The notes below the pieces were generated by a model. The model saw only the letters and a program-made list of their open reading frames with translations, was not told the DNA's origin and searched no databases. Positions 10,684-20,894 of a DNA stretch of 64,000 nucleotides are shown in pieces (position 1 is the first letter of the stretch; each line of letters opens with the position of its first letter). This DNA comes from an uncultured Verrucomicrobiota bacterium. GTDB taxonomy: Bacteria > Verrucomicrobiota > Kiritimatiellia > CAJWTS01. The DNA lies in contig CAJWTS010000010.1 in the NCBI GenBank assembly GCA_913047795.1, positions 1 through 64,000 on the forward strand. Direction: 5' to 3'. The translations under genes were made by a program, and so were the position numbers.

Positions 10684-11660
10684 GAGGGTCCCGCCGCCCG
10701 CATTCCCGGGCCGCGGCTGATCGCCGTTAGCGCGTGACGTCGCGAGAGGTAGTTCGCCAGGACGACGTCAAAGGGCGTGGCGGTCGTCATTTGAACGTAG
10801 TCGATCACCAGTTGACCGCAGCCGGCGCGGATCTTGTTAATGAAGCCTTCGACCTCGGCGACGTAGGCCGAACGGATGGCGCGCGGGTCGACCTGGATGC
10901 GATTCTCGTCGACTTCGAGATCGAAGAAGGTGCTCCAGCGATCGAAAGGGAAGGTCAGTTCCTCTTCGGCCATGACGTGGAAGACGATGACGTCGTGTTT
11001 ACGATGTCGAAAATGGTGTAGCGCTTCGATGATCGCGTCGGCGTCGCCGAAAAGATCCGACATGATCAGGATCAATCCGCGGCGGGGCACCTTTTCCGCG
11101 ATATCGTGAAAGATTGGGGCGAGGTCCGTTTCTTCACCCGGTTGCGCGTCGTGCATTTCCTGAAGCAGTATGCGCAGGTGGCTGGGGCGGCTGCGCGCCG
11201 GGATGTAGCGTCGAATCGCGGTATCATAGGTTACAAGGCCGACGGCGTCCTGCTGGTTGATCAGGAGGTGCGCCATCAGGGCGGCGGTGCGGCTCGCATA
11301 CTCGTACTTGGTGAGCAGCCGTCCGTCGCGCGGCGCGGCGCGGGTGCCCTGGTAGCGCATCGATCCCGAGGCATCGAGCAGGATTGTCGCGCGCAGGTTC
11401 GTTTCCTCGATGTACTGCTTAATGAAATAGCGGTCACTGCGCCCGAAGACCCGCCAGTCGAGGTTCCGGATGTCATCGCCGGGCGCATATTCGCGGTGTT
11501 CCGCGAATTCGGCGGAGAGCCCCTTATACGGACTGCGGTGATGTCCGGTGATGAAGCCCTCCACGACTCCGCGCGCGGCGAACTCGTGGTGGCCGATGCG
11601 GCCCAGCGCCTCCGCGTCGAGCAGGCGCATGTAGTCGGGAATATTGGCACCGTCAACCAT
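10680..11660 (-). CDS. DUF58 domain (MoxR-associated, VWA-like) protein
   Basis: This soluble 326-residue protein has the DUF58 hallmark 'EFAEHREYAPGDDIRNLDW' followed by 'RVFGRSDRYFIKQY' and, about 20 residues on, a degenerate VWA metal site 'LDASGSMRY'. No signal peptide or membrane segment is visible, so it is cytoplasmic. DUF58 proteins are nearly always coded next to MoxR AAA+ ATPases and are thought to be adaptors between the ATPase and the membrane VWA proteins. A GAGGT ribosome-binding sequence lies about 6 nt before the ATG. It is 65 nt downstream of moxR and overlaps the next gene by 4 nt. A paralogue is present at 51925-52821. Confidence 0.93.
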   Translation of the reverse strand: MVDGANIPDYMRLLDAEALGRIGHHEFAARGVVEGFITGHHRSPYKGLSAEFAEHREYAPGDDIRNLDWRVFGRSDRYFIKQYIEETNLRATILLDASGSMRYQGTRAAPRDGRLLTKYEYASRTAALMAHLLINQQDAVGLVTYDTAIRRYIPARSRPSHLRILLQEMHDAQPGEETDLAPIFHDIAEKVPRRGLILIMSDLFGDADAIIEALHHFRHRKHDVIVFHVMAEEELTFPFDRWSTFFDLEVDENRIQVDPRAIRSAYVAEVEGFINKIRAGCGQLVIDYVQMTTATPFDVVLANYLSRRHALTAISRGPGMRAAGPS

Positions 11661-11725
11661 GGCGCGACCTCATGGTTGTCCATCCGTCCGCGCGGTCAGC
11701 CCAACGCGTGGATCGCCAGGCCGGC

Positions 11726-12781
<1,056 letters not shown>

Positions 12782-13111
12782 TTAAAGCTCCTTGAGTGTG
12801 TCAATTCAATCCCGTTTTGGCTAGCACGGATCGTACCAAATAGATTAATTTCGTTCAGTAGGATCCGGCGACGCCGAATCCGTGACCCTGTGTCTGTCCG
12901 GCGTACGCAAGGCGGGGCCTGTGGTATGCGGTAGAGAGACTGGAAGTAGGCACGCTGGTATACAGGGAGCAGGTCCTTCGTATCGGCTACGCGCTTGACC
13001 GATACATTGTAAGGCCCGTACGGCTCCTAACCAACACGCCGGCCGCGGGGGCCAGGGGAGCTGCGAATCAGTGTCCAAACTCTTTGGCTTGGGAGCCCGC
13101 ATCACGACGTC

Positions 13112-13261
13112 CGCCTCCACCATCAACGGATGCTTCAGCACATCGTGACCGAAACGCTGGCAGCCGGAACAACCCGGCACTTCCTGGAGCAGGAGCATGG
13201 TCGGTTTGCGCGATTCCTGGCACTTCGCCAGCGCAGCTTGTAGATCACGACCCCACTTGAC
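13112..13261 (-). pseudogene. Remnant of a thioredoxin-like protein gene
   Basis: On the minus strand about 50 codons read as a recognisable piece of a thioredoxin-fold protein: a helix 'WGRDLQAALAKCQESRKP', a strand 'TMLLLQ', the redox-like motif 'VPGCSGCQRFGHDVL' and 'KHPLMVEA'. There is no start codon with a ribosome-binding site upstream in this frame. Downstream the frame stays open to 12845, but the sequence becomes Pro/Arg/Cys-rich and no longer looks like the family. A complete protein would have at least 100 further residues. The surrounding 12782-13554 stretch holds no other gene I can support. Confidence 0.5.
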
Positions 13262-13554
13262 GCCACGACTTCGACGCGGGTGAGCAATCGATCAACCGTC
13301 GGCTGCGCGGCGTCTCCGTGGCATGTCGCGCATTAGAGAAAGTGCCGCCGCAAGAAGATGGGTAACAATGTGCCGGTGAAGAATCATGACCAGACAATGA
13401 TACCACGTGCGTCTTCGACCTGCCGGATCTGTCGGCAAGGCGTGCCACGAAGTTCGGACGGCGTGCCGGGGCAGGAAGCATACATACTTGTTGTCTATGT
13501 CCTGGAACGGCCGTAGGTTTCATTCGTTATGCCAACGCACCCTTCGCGCAAAAT
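13262..13554. other. Gap without recognisable gene
   Basis: The remainder of the 773-base gap between moxR and the SGNH hydrolase gene. Short open frames on both strands have no ribosome-binding site, no motif and a codon choice unlike the neighbours. Together with the thioredoxin-like fragment next to it, this looks like decaying sequence plus the upstream region of the next gene. Confidence 0.4.
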
Positions 13555-14817
13555 ATGAGCATCGCGAGGCCTGCCATTTTCCTGGCGGACGGTGCCGCGA
13601 TACTGGCGATCCTGACCACCGCTGTCGTGTGGCTCCTGTCGCCGGTCGAAGGGAGTTTTTTATTTGGAAAATGGAGGGCATTGCTTGTCCTGCTGCCTAC
13701 GGCCTTCTGTGGTTTCCGCCTCGTGCTTGCCGTTCTTTTTTGCCGTAAGCCTGGTGGCAAGGTACCCGGAACGACCAAGGCGACGCTCGGTGCTTGCGTC
13801 TTGTTCGTGCTCCTGTTTGGCGCCGAGCAGGTGCTCGAATTCGCCGGCTACGAAAGACATTTTCCGCCGATACTGATTCGTGGCGAAACAGCCAATGATT
13901 CCGTGGAGGAACGCGCCGGTATCATCGCGGATCCGAGACTGCTCTTTCGCTTCAAGCCGGAGGCAGAGTTTCGAGGACGCAGAGTCAATCGGATTGGATT
14001 TCTGGGGCGCGAACCCGATGATCCCAGGACGGCGGGCGGACGGCGGGTTCTTTGCCTCGGCGACTCCGTCTCAGGGCAAGGCGTGCCACCCTATTCCGGT
14101 TACCTGCACGCGCAACTGACGAACGAGCCGCCGACGCAGGCTCGATGGGAGGCGATTAGCATGGCCGTCCACGGCTATACGACCTCGCAGGGGTTGCGGC
14201 TCTTCGTGGACGAGGGCGCGGCTCTGCGGCCGGACTTTGTCGTCGTTCTGTACGGGTGGAATGACCATTACCTGGCGTCCATCCCGGACAGTAACCGCAT
14301 GGCGCGCCACGTGGACGGCCTGCAGGGCATCCTCTACGCCATTTTGCAACGTAAACGCTTTGGCCAGTTTTTGCTCGCCACGGCCGGACCACTGGAATCT
14401 TTAGGGGTGCGCGAGAACAGGGACGGACTGCGCGTACCGCCCGACGAGTATCGACGCAACCTGGCCAGCCTGGTCGACGAAATACGTGGCACCGATGCCA
14501 TCCCTATTCTGATGACGTCGCCGCGTGCCGCGACCATCTCATCCCTGCTCGTTCGCAACAGACAGATCACCAGTGTCGAGGAAGGCATTCGATTGCATGA
14601 CGAGTACAACGCGACGTTGCGCGACGTCGCCGCGCAAACCGAAACGGTCATGATCGACCTCGCGCAGATATTTGCGGACGACGAACACCAGGCGTTCTTT
14701 TCGCGCGACGGAATTCACTTCACGCCCGACGAAGCGCGTCGTCGCATTGCCGAACACGTTCACGGGGCTGTTACCGATGTTTTGCGTGGCCGATCCGGCG
14801 ACCCCGCTCGTCAATAA
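13555..14817 (+). CDS. Membrane-anchored SGNH/GDSL-type hydrolase
   Basis: A 420-residue protein with three N-terminal hydrophobic segments (about 5-28, 40-62 and 76-95), followed by an SGNH hydrolase domain. Visible catalytic blocks are 'LCLGDSVSGQG' (nucleophile Ser of block I), 'VVVLYGWNDHYL' (block III, GxND-like) and 'SRDGIHFTPDE' near the C-terminus (block V, DxxH). Members of the fold remove acyl groups from sugars, lipids or polymers. The membrane anchor and the envelope-related surroundings suggest a de-O-acylase or esterase acting outside the cytoplasm; the substrate is not predictable. No clear Shine-Dalgarno sequence precedes the ATG. It stands alone between minus-strand and plus-strand units. 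Confidence 0.85.
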   Translation: MSIARPAIFLADGAAILAILTTAVVWLLSPVEGSFLFGKWRALLVLLPTAFCGFRLVLAVLFCRKPGGKVPGTTKATLGACVLFVLLFGAEQVLEFAGYERHFPPILIRGETANDSVEERAGIIADPRLLFRFKPEAEFRGRRVNRIGFLGREPDDPRTAGGRRVLCLGDSVSGQGVPPYSGYLHAQLTNEPPTQARWEAISMAVHGYTTSQGLRLFVDEGAALRPDFVVVLYGWNDHYLASIPDSNRMARHVDGLQGILYAILQRKRFGQFLLATAGPLESLGVRENRDGLRVPPDEYRRNLASLVDEIRGTDAIPILMTSPRAATISSLLVRNRQITSVEEGIRLHDEYNATLRDVAAQTETVMIDLAQIFADDEHQAFFSRDGIHFTPDEARRRIAEHVHGAVTDVLRGRSGDPARQ

Positions 14818-15012
14818 AGCGTGGATTTCGGTATCAGGTCGCGTCCTCCGAGCGGGGTCGCGAGTGTGCTCTTTTCGGTCGTGAGCGCATTTGTCACGGC
14901 GCTAACTTCCTGCGGAAGCCGTTCGCCTCCACGGCGCTTCTCGAAAAATCGGGAGCGTACGCGACACTTAACGCTTGTCTGATGCGCGCGCGGCCCTAGA
15001 GTAACCCACACG

Positions 15013-15750
15013 ATGGGAGCAGCATTCCAGTGGCCCGACGGCATCCGCGGTGCGGTCAGCCTGAGCTTTGACGACAGCCGTGGGGATACCCTTGATAACG
15101 GTATCGAGATCCTGGACCGTCACAACGTCAAGGCGACCTTCTACATTGTGGAATGCAGCTTCGAAAAGCGTGTGCAGGACTGGAAGGATGTCGCTGCATC
15201 AGGACACGAGCTGGGCAATCACTCCGTCTGCCATCCCTGTAGTGGAAACTTCGGGTTTTCCGACGACAATATGCTGGAACGCCACACGGTCGAGCAGATT
15301 GCGGCTGATATCGACGATGCGACGCGCAAAATCGAGGATACGTTCGGGCTCACCCCGCAAACATTCGCCTATCCCTGCGGACAGAAATTTGTTGGGCGTG
15401 GCCGTGGGACGGCCAGCTATGTGCCGGTGATCGCCGAGCGCTTTGTTGTTGGCCGCGGATTTCGCGATGAGTCCACGAATTTGCCGGTGGTGTGTGACCT
15501 CGCGCAGGTCTGCGGCGAAGACTTCGACTGCAAGACTTTCGACCAGGTCAAATCCATCCTGGAGCGCACGGCCGCGGCCGGACGCTGGGTGGTCTTCGTT
15601 GGACACGGTGTCGGCGACGGAGGCGGGCAGGTGGTCCTGCGCAGCATGCTCGATCAGCTTTGCGCGTACGTGAACGATCCCGACAACGGACTCTGGGCGG
15701 ATACGGTTGTCAACGTCGGCACCTACGTGCGTGACCACCAGGATCTATGA
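15013..15750 (+). CDS. Polysaccharide deacetylase family protein
   Basis: A 245-residue NodB-type (carbohydrate esterase 4) domain. Motif 1 is 'AVSLSFDDSRGDTLDNGI', with the catalytic/metal Asp pair. Motif 2 is 'HELGNHSVCHPC', supplying the two metal-binding His residues in an HxxxNHxxxHP arrangement. Later blocks include 'FAYPCGQKF' and 'WVVFVGHGVGD'. The family removes N- or O-acetyl groups from polysaccharides. No signal peptide is seen, so either it acts on a cytoplasmic sugar or the start is further upstream; the preceding 195 bases contain no better start. It is close to the SGNH hydrolase gene on the same strand. Confidence 0.9.
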   Translation: MGAAFQWPDGIRGAVSLSFDDSRGDTLDNGIEILDRHNVKATFYIVECSFEKRVQDWKDVAASGHELGNHSVCHPCSGNFGFSDDNMLERHTVEQIAADIDDATRKIEDTFGLTPQTFAYPCGQKFVGRGRGTASYVPVIAERFVVGRGFRDESTNLPVVCDLAQVCGEDFDCKTFDQVKSILERTAAAGRWVVFVGHGVGDGGGQVVLRSMLDQLCAYVNDPDNGLWADTVVNVGTYVRDHQDL

Positions 15751-15781
15751 TCGTGTTTTGACGCGTGGTCAGTCGGGTCAG

Positions 15782-16045
15782 CTACTTATCTTCCGGTGAG
15801 CGCTTCCCGGAGGAGTCCCTGAAGAGCCGGATGTAGTCCTGTGGACTCGCATCGAACGCGCGTTTGCACTTCTTGCAGCAAACGTAGAAGGTGTTGCCCT
15901 CGTACGCGACGGAGATATTCGTTTTCGCCTGCCGGGCTGTCATCATCGGGCAGACACGACCGTCGTCGAACTCGTTGCATCCGGCGACAAGCGCAAGACC
16001 GGCGAACAGGCTGAGCAGAAGGGCAATTCGCAGGCGCGGGGTCAC
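15782..16045 (-). CDS. Small lipoprotein with YHS/TRASH-like metal-binding cysteines
   Basis: This 87-residue protein starts with GTG and has a typical lipoprotein signal: charged start, hydrophobic core and lipobox 'LVAGC' with the Cys at about residue 23. The mature part carries 'CPMMTARQAK' and 'YEGNTFYVCCKKCKRAFD', a pattern of one Cys followed about 25 residues later by CCxxC and an aromatic/Phe, as in YHS and TRASH metal-binding domains. It probably binds a metal ion, perhaps Cu or Zn, in the periplasm; which metal is unknown. It lies just downstream of the outer-membrane-like gene on the same strand, with a 54-nt gap. Confidence 0.8.
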   Translation of the reverse strand: MTPRLRIALLLSLFAGLALVAGCNEFDDGRVCPMMTARQAKTNISVAYEGNTFYVCCKKCKRAFDASPQDYIRLFRDSSGKRSPEDK

Positions 16046-16099
16046 CTGTCGAGCGATTCGATTCGAGGCTTGAGACTTACCACACGGCGCATGCGGCGA

Positions 16100-16615
16100 T
16101 CAGAGCGCGAAACTGAGCCAGACGCTGAACTCGATGTCATTCCCTTCGAAGTCGCTGATGTCGGACCAGCTTTCGAAGACGTAGTTCGCCATGATCTGGA
16201 GGTCAAAACTGCTCGGGTCGCCCAGGTTAATACCGAACAGGAACTGCCAGTATAGGTCCGTCCACTCGCTGTCTGTATCCGTTTCAACATACGTCTGCAG
16301 GATGCCGAGCCCGGTGCGCCATTGCCGATCGATCGCCAGCAGGTTGAGCTGCGGTGTCAGGGCATAGTCAAGCAGCTCCGACCCGTCTAGTTCGGGCGTG
16401 TATGTCACCGCAAGCTGCCAGATCGCATTCTGATCGCGACCCTCGTATGCGAGTCCGTACGAAATATCATCGTCTACGAACGGAAGCTCGTTGAAGGCGC
16501 TGTGTTCGACGTGCTGCCGCGCGCCGATGCTGATTTTGCCGGCCGATTTTGCGAACGCGGGCGAGACCAGGCAGGCGACCAGAAGCGTCAGGATAATGGT
16601 TGTGTGTCGATTCAT
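16100..16615 (-). CDS. Exported protein, probably a small outer-membrane beta barrel
   Basis: A 171-residue protein with a clear Sec signal peptide (hydrophobic run 'TIILTLLVACLVSPAFA', cleavage after AFA). The mature chain alternates polar and hydrophobic residues with many aromatic girdle residues ('WQLAVTYTPEL', 'LYWQFLFGINL', 'IMANYVF') and ends 'SVWLSFAL'. This fits a transmembrane beta barrel of about eight strands, although the last residue is Leu and not the usual Phe. A GGAGGT-like box is not present. I do not recognise a named family. Confidence 0.75.
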   Translation of the reverse strand: MNRHTTIILTLLVACLVSPAFAKSAGKISIGARQHVEHSAFNELPFVDDDISYGLAYEGRDQNAIWQLAVTYTPELDGSELLDYALTPQLNLLAIDRQWRTGLGILQTYVETDTDSEWTDLYWQFLFGINLGDPSSFDLQIMANYVFESWSDISDFEGNDIEFSVWLSFAL

Positions 16616-16734
16616 GGAGGTATGCTAGCCGGAGCCTATCGCGAAGTCAAACGTCGATACGTTCACCTGCAGGCCATCTGCACCCGCGCGTGGCGGGAGA
16701 TGCGCCGCAGCCTCTTCGTGGTGCACAAGTCCGG

Positions 16735-19700
16735 CTAGTTGGATCGTGTAAGCTTGACGGCGATGTCGCGCGTCATCGGCGGGAGCGGAAGCGGATGAGG
16801 AGTTGTCCCGATCGTAAACGTGGTGCGTTCGGGGTCGGCATTCGACCACGTGTCCCAGAATTCGACCTCGTAATCGCCGGGTTCGAGCTTGAGCGACTGT
16901 AAGTCGACCCGCGCGGACGAGATGGTCCTGAACTGCGCGCCGGGCTCGTCCTCCAATGCGCGGAACCGGCCGGCACGGGCGAAGTAGGCTTCGCGACTGC
17001 GTACATGTCCATCGTTGCTTGTTTGCTTGTAGTAACGGATCACGCTTGCCGGCCCGTAGATCCAGAGGTAGGCCCGGTCGGTGGTCGCGCGCGCGCGGGC
17101 CCGCAGGATGCCGCGATCGCCGCCGACGCGCAGTTGCGGATAGTACCAAGATGTATTACGCAGGTCGATGCCGTCGATGAAGCGTGCGAAACGGGCCTGG
17201 TGTCGGTCGAGGCCCTTTTCGAACGTCAGGTTCCACCACCACGGCATGGGCGTCGCTGCGATCGGGAGCGTCCATCCCAGCCAGGGGCCGTCGTGCAACT
17301 CGTGCGCGAGCCAGGCCATGTCGCCGCCGTCGGAAAAACCGCCGAATTCCTCGATGATCGCCGGCTTGCCGTAACGCGAGAGATTCCACGCAATGCGTTT
17401 CCATGCGCGCGGCATCCCCTCGCCCCAGTTGTAGAGCGGAGCCTGCACGTAGGTGATGCCCGGCAGTCGCCAGATCTCAGGCTCGCCCGTTGACGTTGTG
17501 AACTCGGTTGAGACCAGGTGGTCGCCGCTGTCCACGCTGGCGAGATACGCAATCATGTCTTGGTGCCAGGCGCGAAGCGTCGGCACGTCTTTGTTGACGA
17601 TGTTGGCCTCGATCCAGAGTGTCCATCCGAACAGGGCCGGCAGGGCCCCGTAACGCGCGGCAAGGTAGCGATAGCGATTCTTGAAAACGGCGATCATTGC
17701 CGGGTCGGTGAAGACGTCCTCGGGATTCTCCAGGGGGCCGCCGTTCTCGCTGTTGAACGGATTGATCGCCCACTTCGAGTCGTAGGCCCGCGTGTAGGGG
17801 CCGTGTCCACTCAGTGCGAGTTCGAGACGGACGCCTCTTGTGTGGGCGGCCGCGAGCAGGTGATCAATGCGCCAGGCGTTTTGAAGATTGTAAGCCCCTG
17901 GCCCTTGGTATCCCGGCCAGTCGCGGCGCCATTCGAGCCCGCACCACGACGGCATCAGCCACATGCGACCCATCGTGATGCTGGCGGTCCGCATGCGATC
18001 CAGGAAGCCCTCTATGACGTAGGTGCCGCGTTGCCTGAGTGGTTGCTCGATCGGGCCGAGGTTTAGGATCTTGTCGTCGTCGGGCGAGCGAATGTTGAGC
18101 GCGATGGGATAGAAGAACTCGCCGTTATCGAACTCGAAGTGCCGGCCGTCCCGCGCGGCACGCACGAATCCGCGGCGGGGCGAAGGCGTGGCGGTCAGCG
18201 TATGTTCATCCGTCTGGAACGTGTCGCCGAATACGTCCCGTCCCTCGACGTGCCAGCGATAGGTGCCTGGCCGGCGCGGGCAATACCGCACGGCCCAGTA
18301 GGGCGGGCCGACGGGGTCCAGTCGCTCGGCGGCCTGCAGTAGCCGGCGCGTGTAGTCGCGCGCATAATACGCGGGGACCCGGCGTATGTTTCCATCGGGA
18401 TCCGTGAAAACGCCCCACGCATCGAACTGGGCGGGGTCGAACGGGTTTTCGTACTCGCGTCCCGTCGCGAAGCGAACGGTTGCCGGCTCATATTGCTCGA
18501 CGGCGTCGGGTGCCGACAGGATGCGGGGTGCGAGGGCGACGCGCGCGGCATCGCCCGAGGCGACGACGCCGTGGATCCGCACAAAATCCAGGCGATCCGA
18601 TTCGCCGTACACCTGTACGCCGACGGCGCGTACGCGGCGCAGGCACCACGGACCCCAGGGTAAGTCCTGCTCGACGGCGTTCCAGCCCTCTTGTAGCGGC
18701 AGGCTGATCGACAGTGAAGCCGGCGTGCCGGCAGCCTGGATGCCGTCCACGATGCGTTCGAACCATTCGCCGTCGCCGACTTTGAGAAAAACCCTCAGAC
18801 GCGCGACATTGATACGACGTGTATCTCTGCTCGGCGCCCAGACGGGGAGAACCTCGATGCGCAGGGTTTCGCGCCCGAACCATGATTCATCCAGGGCGAG
18901 CTCTTGCTCGCCCTGCGGGTTCTCCATGCGAATGGCCGCCAACCGGAATCGTCGCGGCAGATCAAGCTGTCGCGGCATGTCCCATGCGGCGTATGCGATC
19001 GCCAGGACGGCGATGAGCAGCAGGGCCGCGCTGATCCATCCGTGCCCGATGCGCGACGACGGCACGGCGCCGTTCGCGGGAGGTATTTCCGGATGACTAC
19101 CGCCTCGATGGGGTGTCTTTTCCCACTTGAACGGGAACGTGAAAAACTGAAACACACCGCGCCATGCACCGAGGCTGACCATGATCCAATAAATTGGCAT
19201 CAGGAGGGCGAGTGGCAGCAGGTCGTAGCGGCGCCGCCGGGCGACGCCGATGATGTGCACGATGACGAAGAAGATATTGAACAAAGCGAAGGCCACGCTG
19301 CCGACCAACAGGCCAGCCGTTGCCGGCACGTAGACACTGTACAACGGCCATCGAAAAATCAGCCATGCCCCTGCAACGATCCAGCAGATCGGGTTGATCA
19401 GCAGGCTCATGACCTGGCCGCCGACGACCACGAGCATGAGCGACCATTTTAAGAGGCCGAGTTGCCGGATACCGGCGCCGGGGTCGCGCGTGTGGTAGAG
19501 ATGGGTTTGCCAGTAGCCCTTCATCCAGCGTGATCGCTGCCGTACCCAGGGGCCGAATTGCTCAACGGCCTCCTCCCACGTCGTCGAATCAAGAATGCGG
19601 GTACGGCCCCCGGAACGCTCGATGCGGATTCCCAGGTCGCAGTCTTCGGTGACGTTGTAGGGATCCCATCCGTGCAGTGCACGTAGCGCCTCGATGCGAA

Positions 19701-20475
19701 AATGATTCGAGGTTCCGCCGAGTGGAATTGGCGCACGCAACGCATGCAGGCCGGGCAGGTAGAGGTCGAACCACGCCGTGTACTCGATCGTGAACCAGCG
19801 TGTCAGGACGTTACGGCGCGAGTTGTAGTAGTTGAGATGCGCTTGCAGGCAGACGACTCCAGGTTCCGCGCGCGCAAAAGCGGCCACCGCCTTGCGGAGC
19901 TGATCGGGCTCGGGACGATCCTCTGCGTCGAATACGACCAGGTAGTCCCCACGTGCATGCGCCAGGCCGGCATTGCACGCGCGGGGTTTCGTCTTCGGCT
20001 CGCCGTGCGGGACGACCACAACTTCTAGCCAGGGTGGCGTATCCAGATTTTCTGCCGCGCGCGCGGTCTCATCGTCATCCGCCTCGATCAATAGCTTCAC
20101 GTCCAGTTTGGACGGCGGGTAATCAAGCGCGTCAATCGCCGCGACGAGCTCGGGGAGCATATCGGCTTCGTGGTACAGGGGAAGCAGCACGGTGTAGACC
20201 GGCAGATCGTTATCGGCGATTGCCATGGTATCGCCTTCGATCGAGTGACGGGCAAGCAGGCCGGTCATGACGGCCAGAACGCGGACGCAGATCACGGACC
20301 CGTAGAGCACAAAGACAGATAGGCTGAACAGCCAGAAGAACGTTTGCAGGTCGATGACGGCGCAGGCGACCATGCCGAGCAAGAGCCCCAGGTAGGCGGC
20401 GCGCTGGGGACCCGACCAGCGTGTCTGCGCACCCGGTCGACTCGTCCCGTTCCAGTATGGATGGCTACTATTCAC
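16735..20475 (-). CDS. Membrane GT2 glycosyltransferase fused to a periplasmic DUF5060/glycoside hydrolase module
   Basis: A 1246-residue fusion. Residues 27-72 form two TM helices. Residues about 90-330 are a processive, cellulose-synthase-like GT2 domain with DDD at 133-135, DAED at 183-186, TED at 277-279 and QRSRW at 313-317. Three to four TM helices follow (343-436). A further TM helix at about 479-498 leads to an exported half: beta domains (510-650), a DUF5060-like module (about 660-765, 'NPFDPAQF', 'PAYYARDY', 'PVGPPYWAVRY') and a TIM-barrel hydrolase-like domain (770-1100). Probable catalytic Glu residues are E956 in 'WTLWIEANI' and E1042 or E1043 in 'PAIIEEFGG'. It thus seems to combine polymer synthesis/export with cleavage or trimming. 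The start is GTG with GGTGAG upstream. It is transcribed alone. The order of domains is directly visible; the substrate is unknown. Confidence 0.9.
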   Translation of the reverse strand: MNSSHPYWNGTSRPGAQTRWSGPQRAAYLGLLLGMVACAVIDLQTFFWLFSLSVFVLYGSVICVRVLAVMTGLLARHSIEGDTMAIADNDLPVYTVLLPLYHEADMLPELVAAIDALDYPPSKLDVKLLIEADDDETARAAENLDTPPWLEVVVVPHGEPKTKPRACNAGLAHARGDYLVVFDAEDRPEPDQLRKAVAAFARAEPGVVCLQAHLNYYNSRRNVLTRWFTIEYTAWFDLYLPGLHALRAPIPLGGTSNHFRIEALRALHGWDPYNVTEDCDLGIRIERSGGRTRILDSTTWEEAVEQFGPWVRQRSRWMKGYWQTHLYHTRDPGAGIRQLGLLKWSLMLVVVGGQVMSLLINPICWIVAGAWLIFRWPLYSVYVPATAGLLVGSVAFALFNIFFVIVHIIGVARRRRYDLLPLALLMPIYWIMVSLGAWRGVFQFFTFPFKWEKTPHRGGSHPEIPPANGAVPSSRIGHGWISAALLLIAVLAIAYAAWDMPRQLDLPRRFRLAAIRMENPQGEQELALDESWFGRETLRIEVLPVWAPSRDTRRINVARLRVFLKVGDGEWFERIVDGIQAAGTPASLSISLPLQEGWNAVEQDLPWGPWCLRRVRAVGVQVYGESDRLDFVRIHGVVASGDAARVALAPRILSAPDAVEQYEPATVRFATGREYENPFDPAQFDAWGVFTDPDGNIRRVPAYYARDYTRRLLQAAERLDPVGPPYWAVRYCPRRPGTYRWHVEGRDVFGDTFQTDEHTLTATPSPRRGFVRAARDGRHFEFDNGEFFYPIALNIRSPDDDKILNLGPIEQPLRQRGTYVIEGFLDRMRTASITMGRMWLMPSWCGLEWRRDWPGYQGPGAYNLQNAWRIDHLLAAAHTRGVRLELALSGHGPYTRAYDSKWAINPFNSENGGPLENPEDVFTDPAMIAVFKNRYRYLAARYGALPALFGWTLWIEANIVNKDVPTLRAWHQDMIAYLASVDSGDHLVSTEFTTSTGEPEIWRLPGITYVQAPLYNWGEGMPRAWKRIAWNLSRYGKPAIIEEFGGFSDGGDMAWLAHELHDGPWLGWTLPIAATPMPWWWNLTFEKGLDRHQARFARFIDGIDLRNTSWYYPQLRVGGDRGILRARARATTDRAYLWIYGPASVIRYYKQTSNDGHVRSREAYFARAGRFRALEDEPGAQFRTISSARVDLQSLKLEPGDYEVEFWDTWSNADPERTTFTIGTTPHPLPLPPMTRDIAVKLTRSN

Positions 20476-20543
20476 ATTCTCACCATGTTCAGTATACGGT
20501 AATCGCGCAGGGACGGGATTCGCAGCGTTTGGACCTGCCGGGG

Positions 20544-20894
20544 CTATCCGCGTTTACTGTCTGGCCATGGGGTGCGTCGGCGAACCCCGCGGATCAGCCT
20601 GCGGTGCGGCGCGTTATGGTGACGCGCTTCGGCACGGCGCAGGGCGCGCATGAGTTTCGGACCCACTTGCATGCGCTGGGCCGCGACGATGTTGTCGTTC
20701 ATCGCGAACCGCTCGTCGTCGTCCCGTGCAACCAGCCGGTTCAGTTTTCTTATGACGTCGTCCTCGGTCACCGGGCCGTTGAAGGTCTTGACGCGATCGA
20801 GCAGCCCTGCAATGGCAAGGCTCGTCAGTGTGCGGACGCATTTTTCGGTCGTGTCATCGCGCTGTTCCGTCTGGATATCGCTGATTTCGTACAC
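20544..20894 (-). CDS. Small hypothetical protein
   Basis: A possible 116-residue protein starting with GTG, seven bases after an AGGAG box. The first 80 residues look protein-like: an acidic start, a helix 'VRTLTSLAIAGLLDRVKTF' and 'TEDDVIRKLNRLVARDDDERF'. The last 35 are strongly Arg-rich. No domain recognised. A similarly long opposite-strand frame exists over the same bases but has a less natural composition. It lies 68 nt upstream of the GT2-GH fusion on the same strand, so the two may be co-transcribed. Confidence 0.4.
   Translation of the reverse strand: MYEISDIQTEQRDDTTEKCVRTLTSLAIAGLLDRVKTFNGPVTEDDVIRKLNRLVARDDDERFAMNDNIVAAQRMQVGPKLMRALRRAEARHHNAPHRRLIRGVRRRTPWPDSKRG

Noticed and set aside
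12845-13198. 117-residue minus-strand reading frame as an intact gene
   Set aside because: Only its first 25 or so residues look like thioredoxin; the homology extends upstream of its ATG, and the rest is Pro/Arg/Cys-rich, so it is better described as part of a gene remnant.
16622-16738. Possible 38-residue basic small protein on the plus strand with GGAGGT before its ATG
   Set aside because: The ribosome-binding sequence is too close to the ATG, it overlaps the end of the fusion gene, and nothing else supports it.
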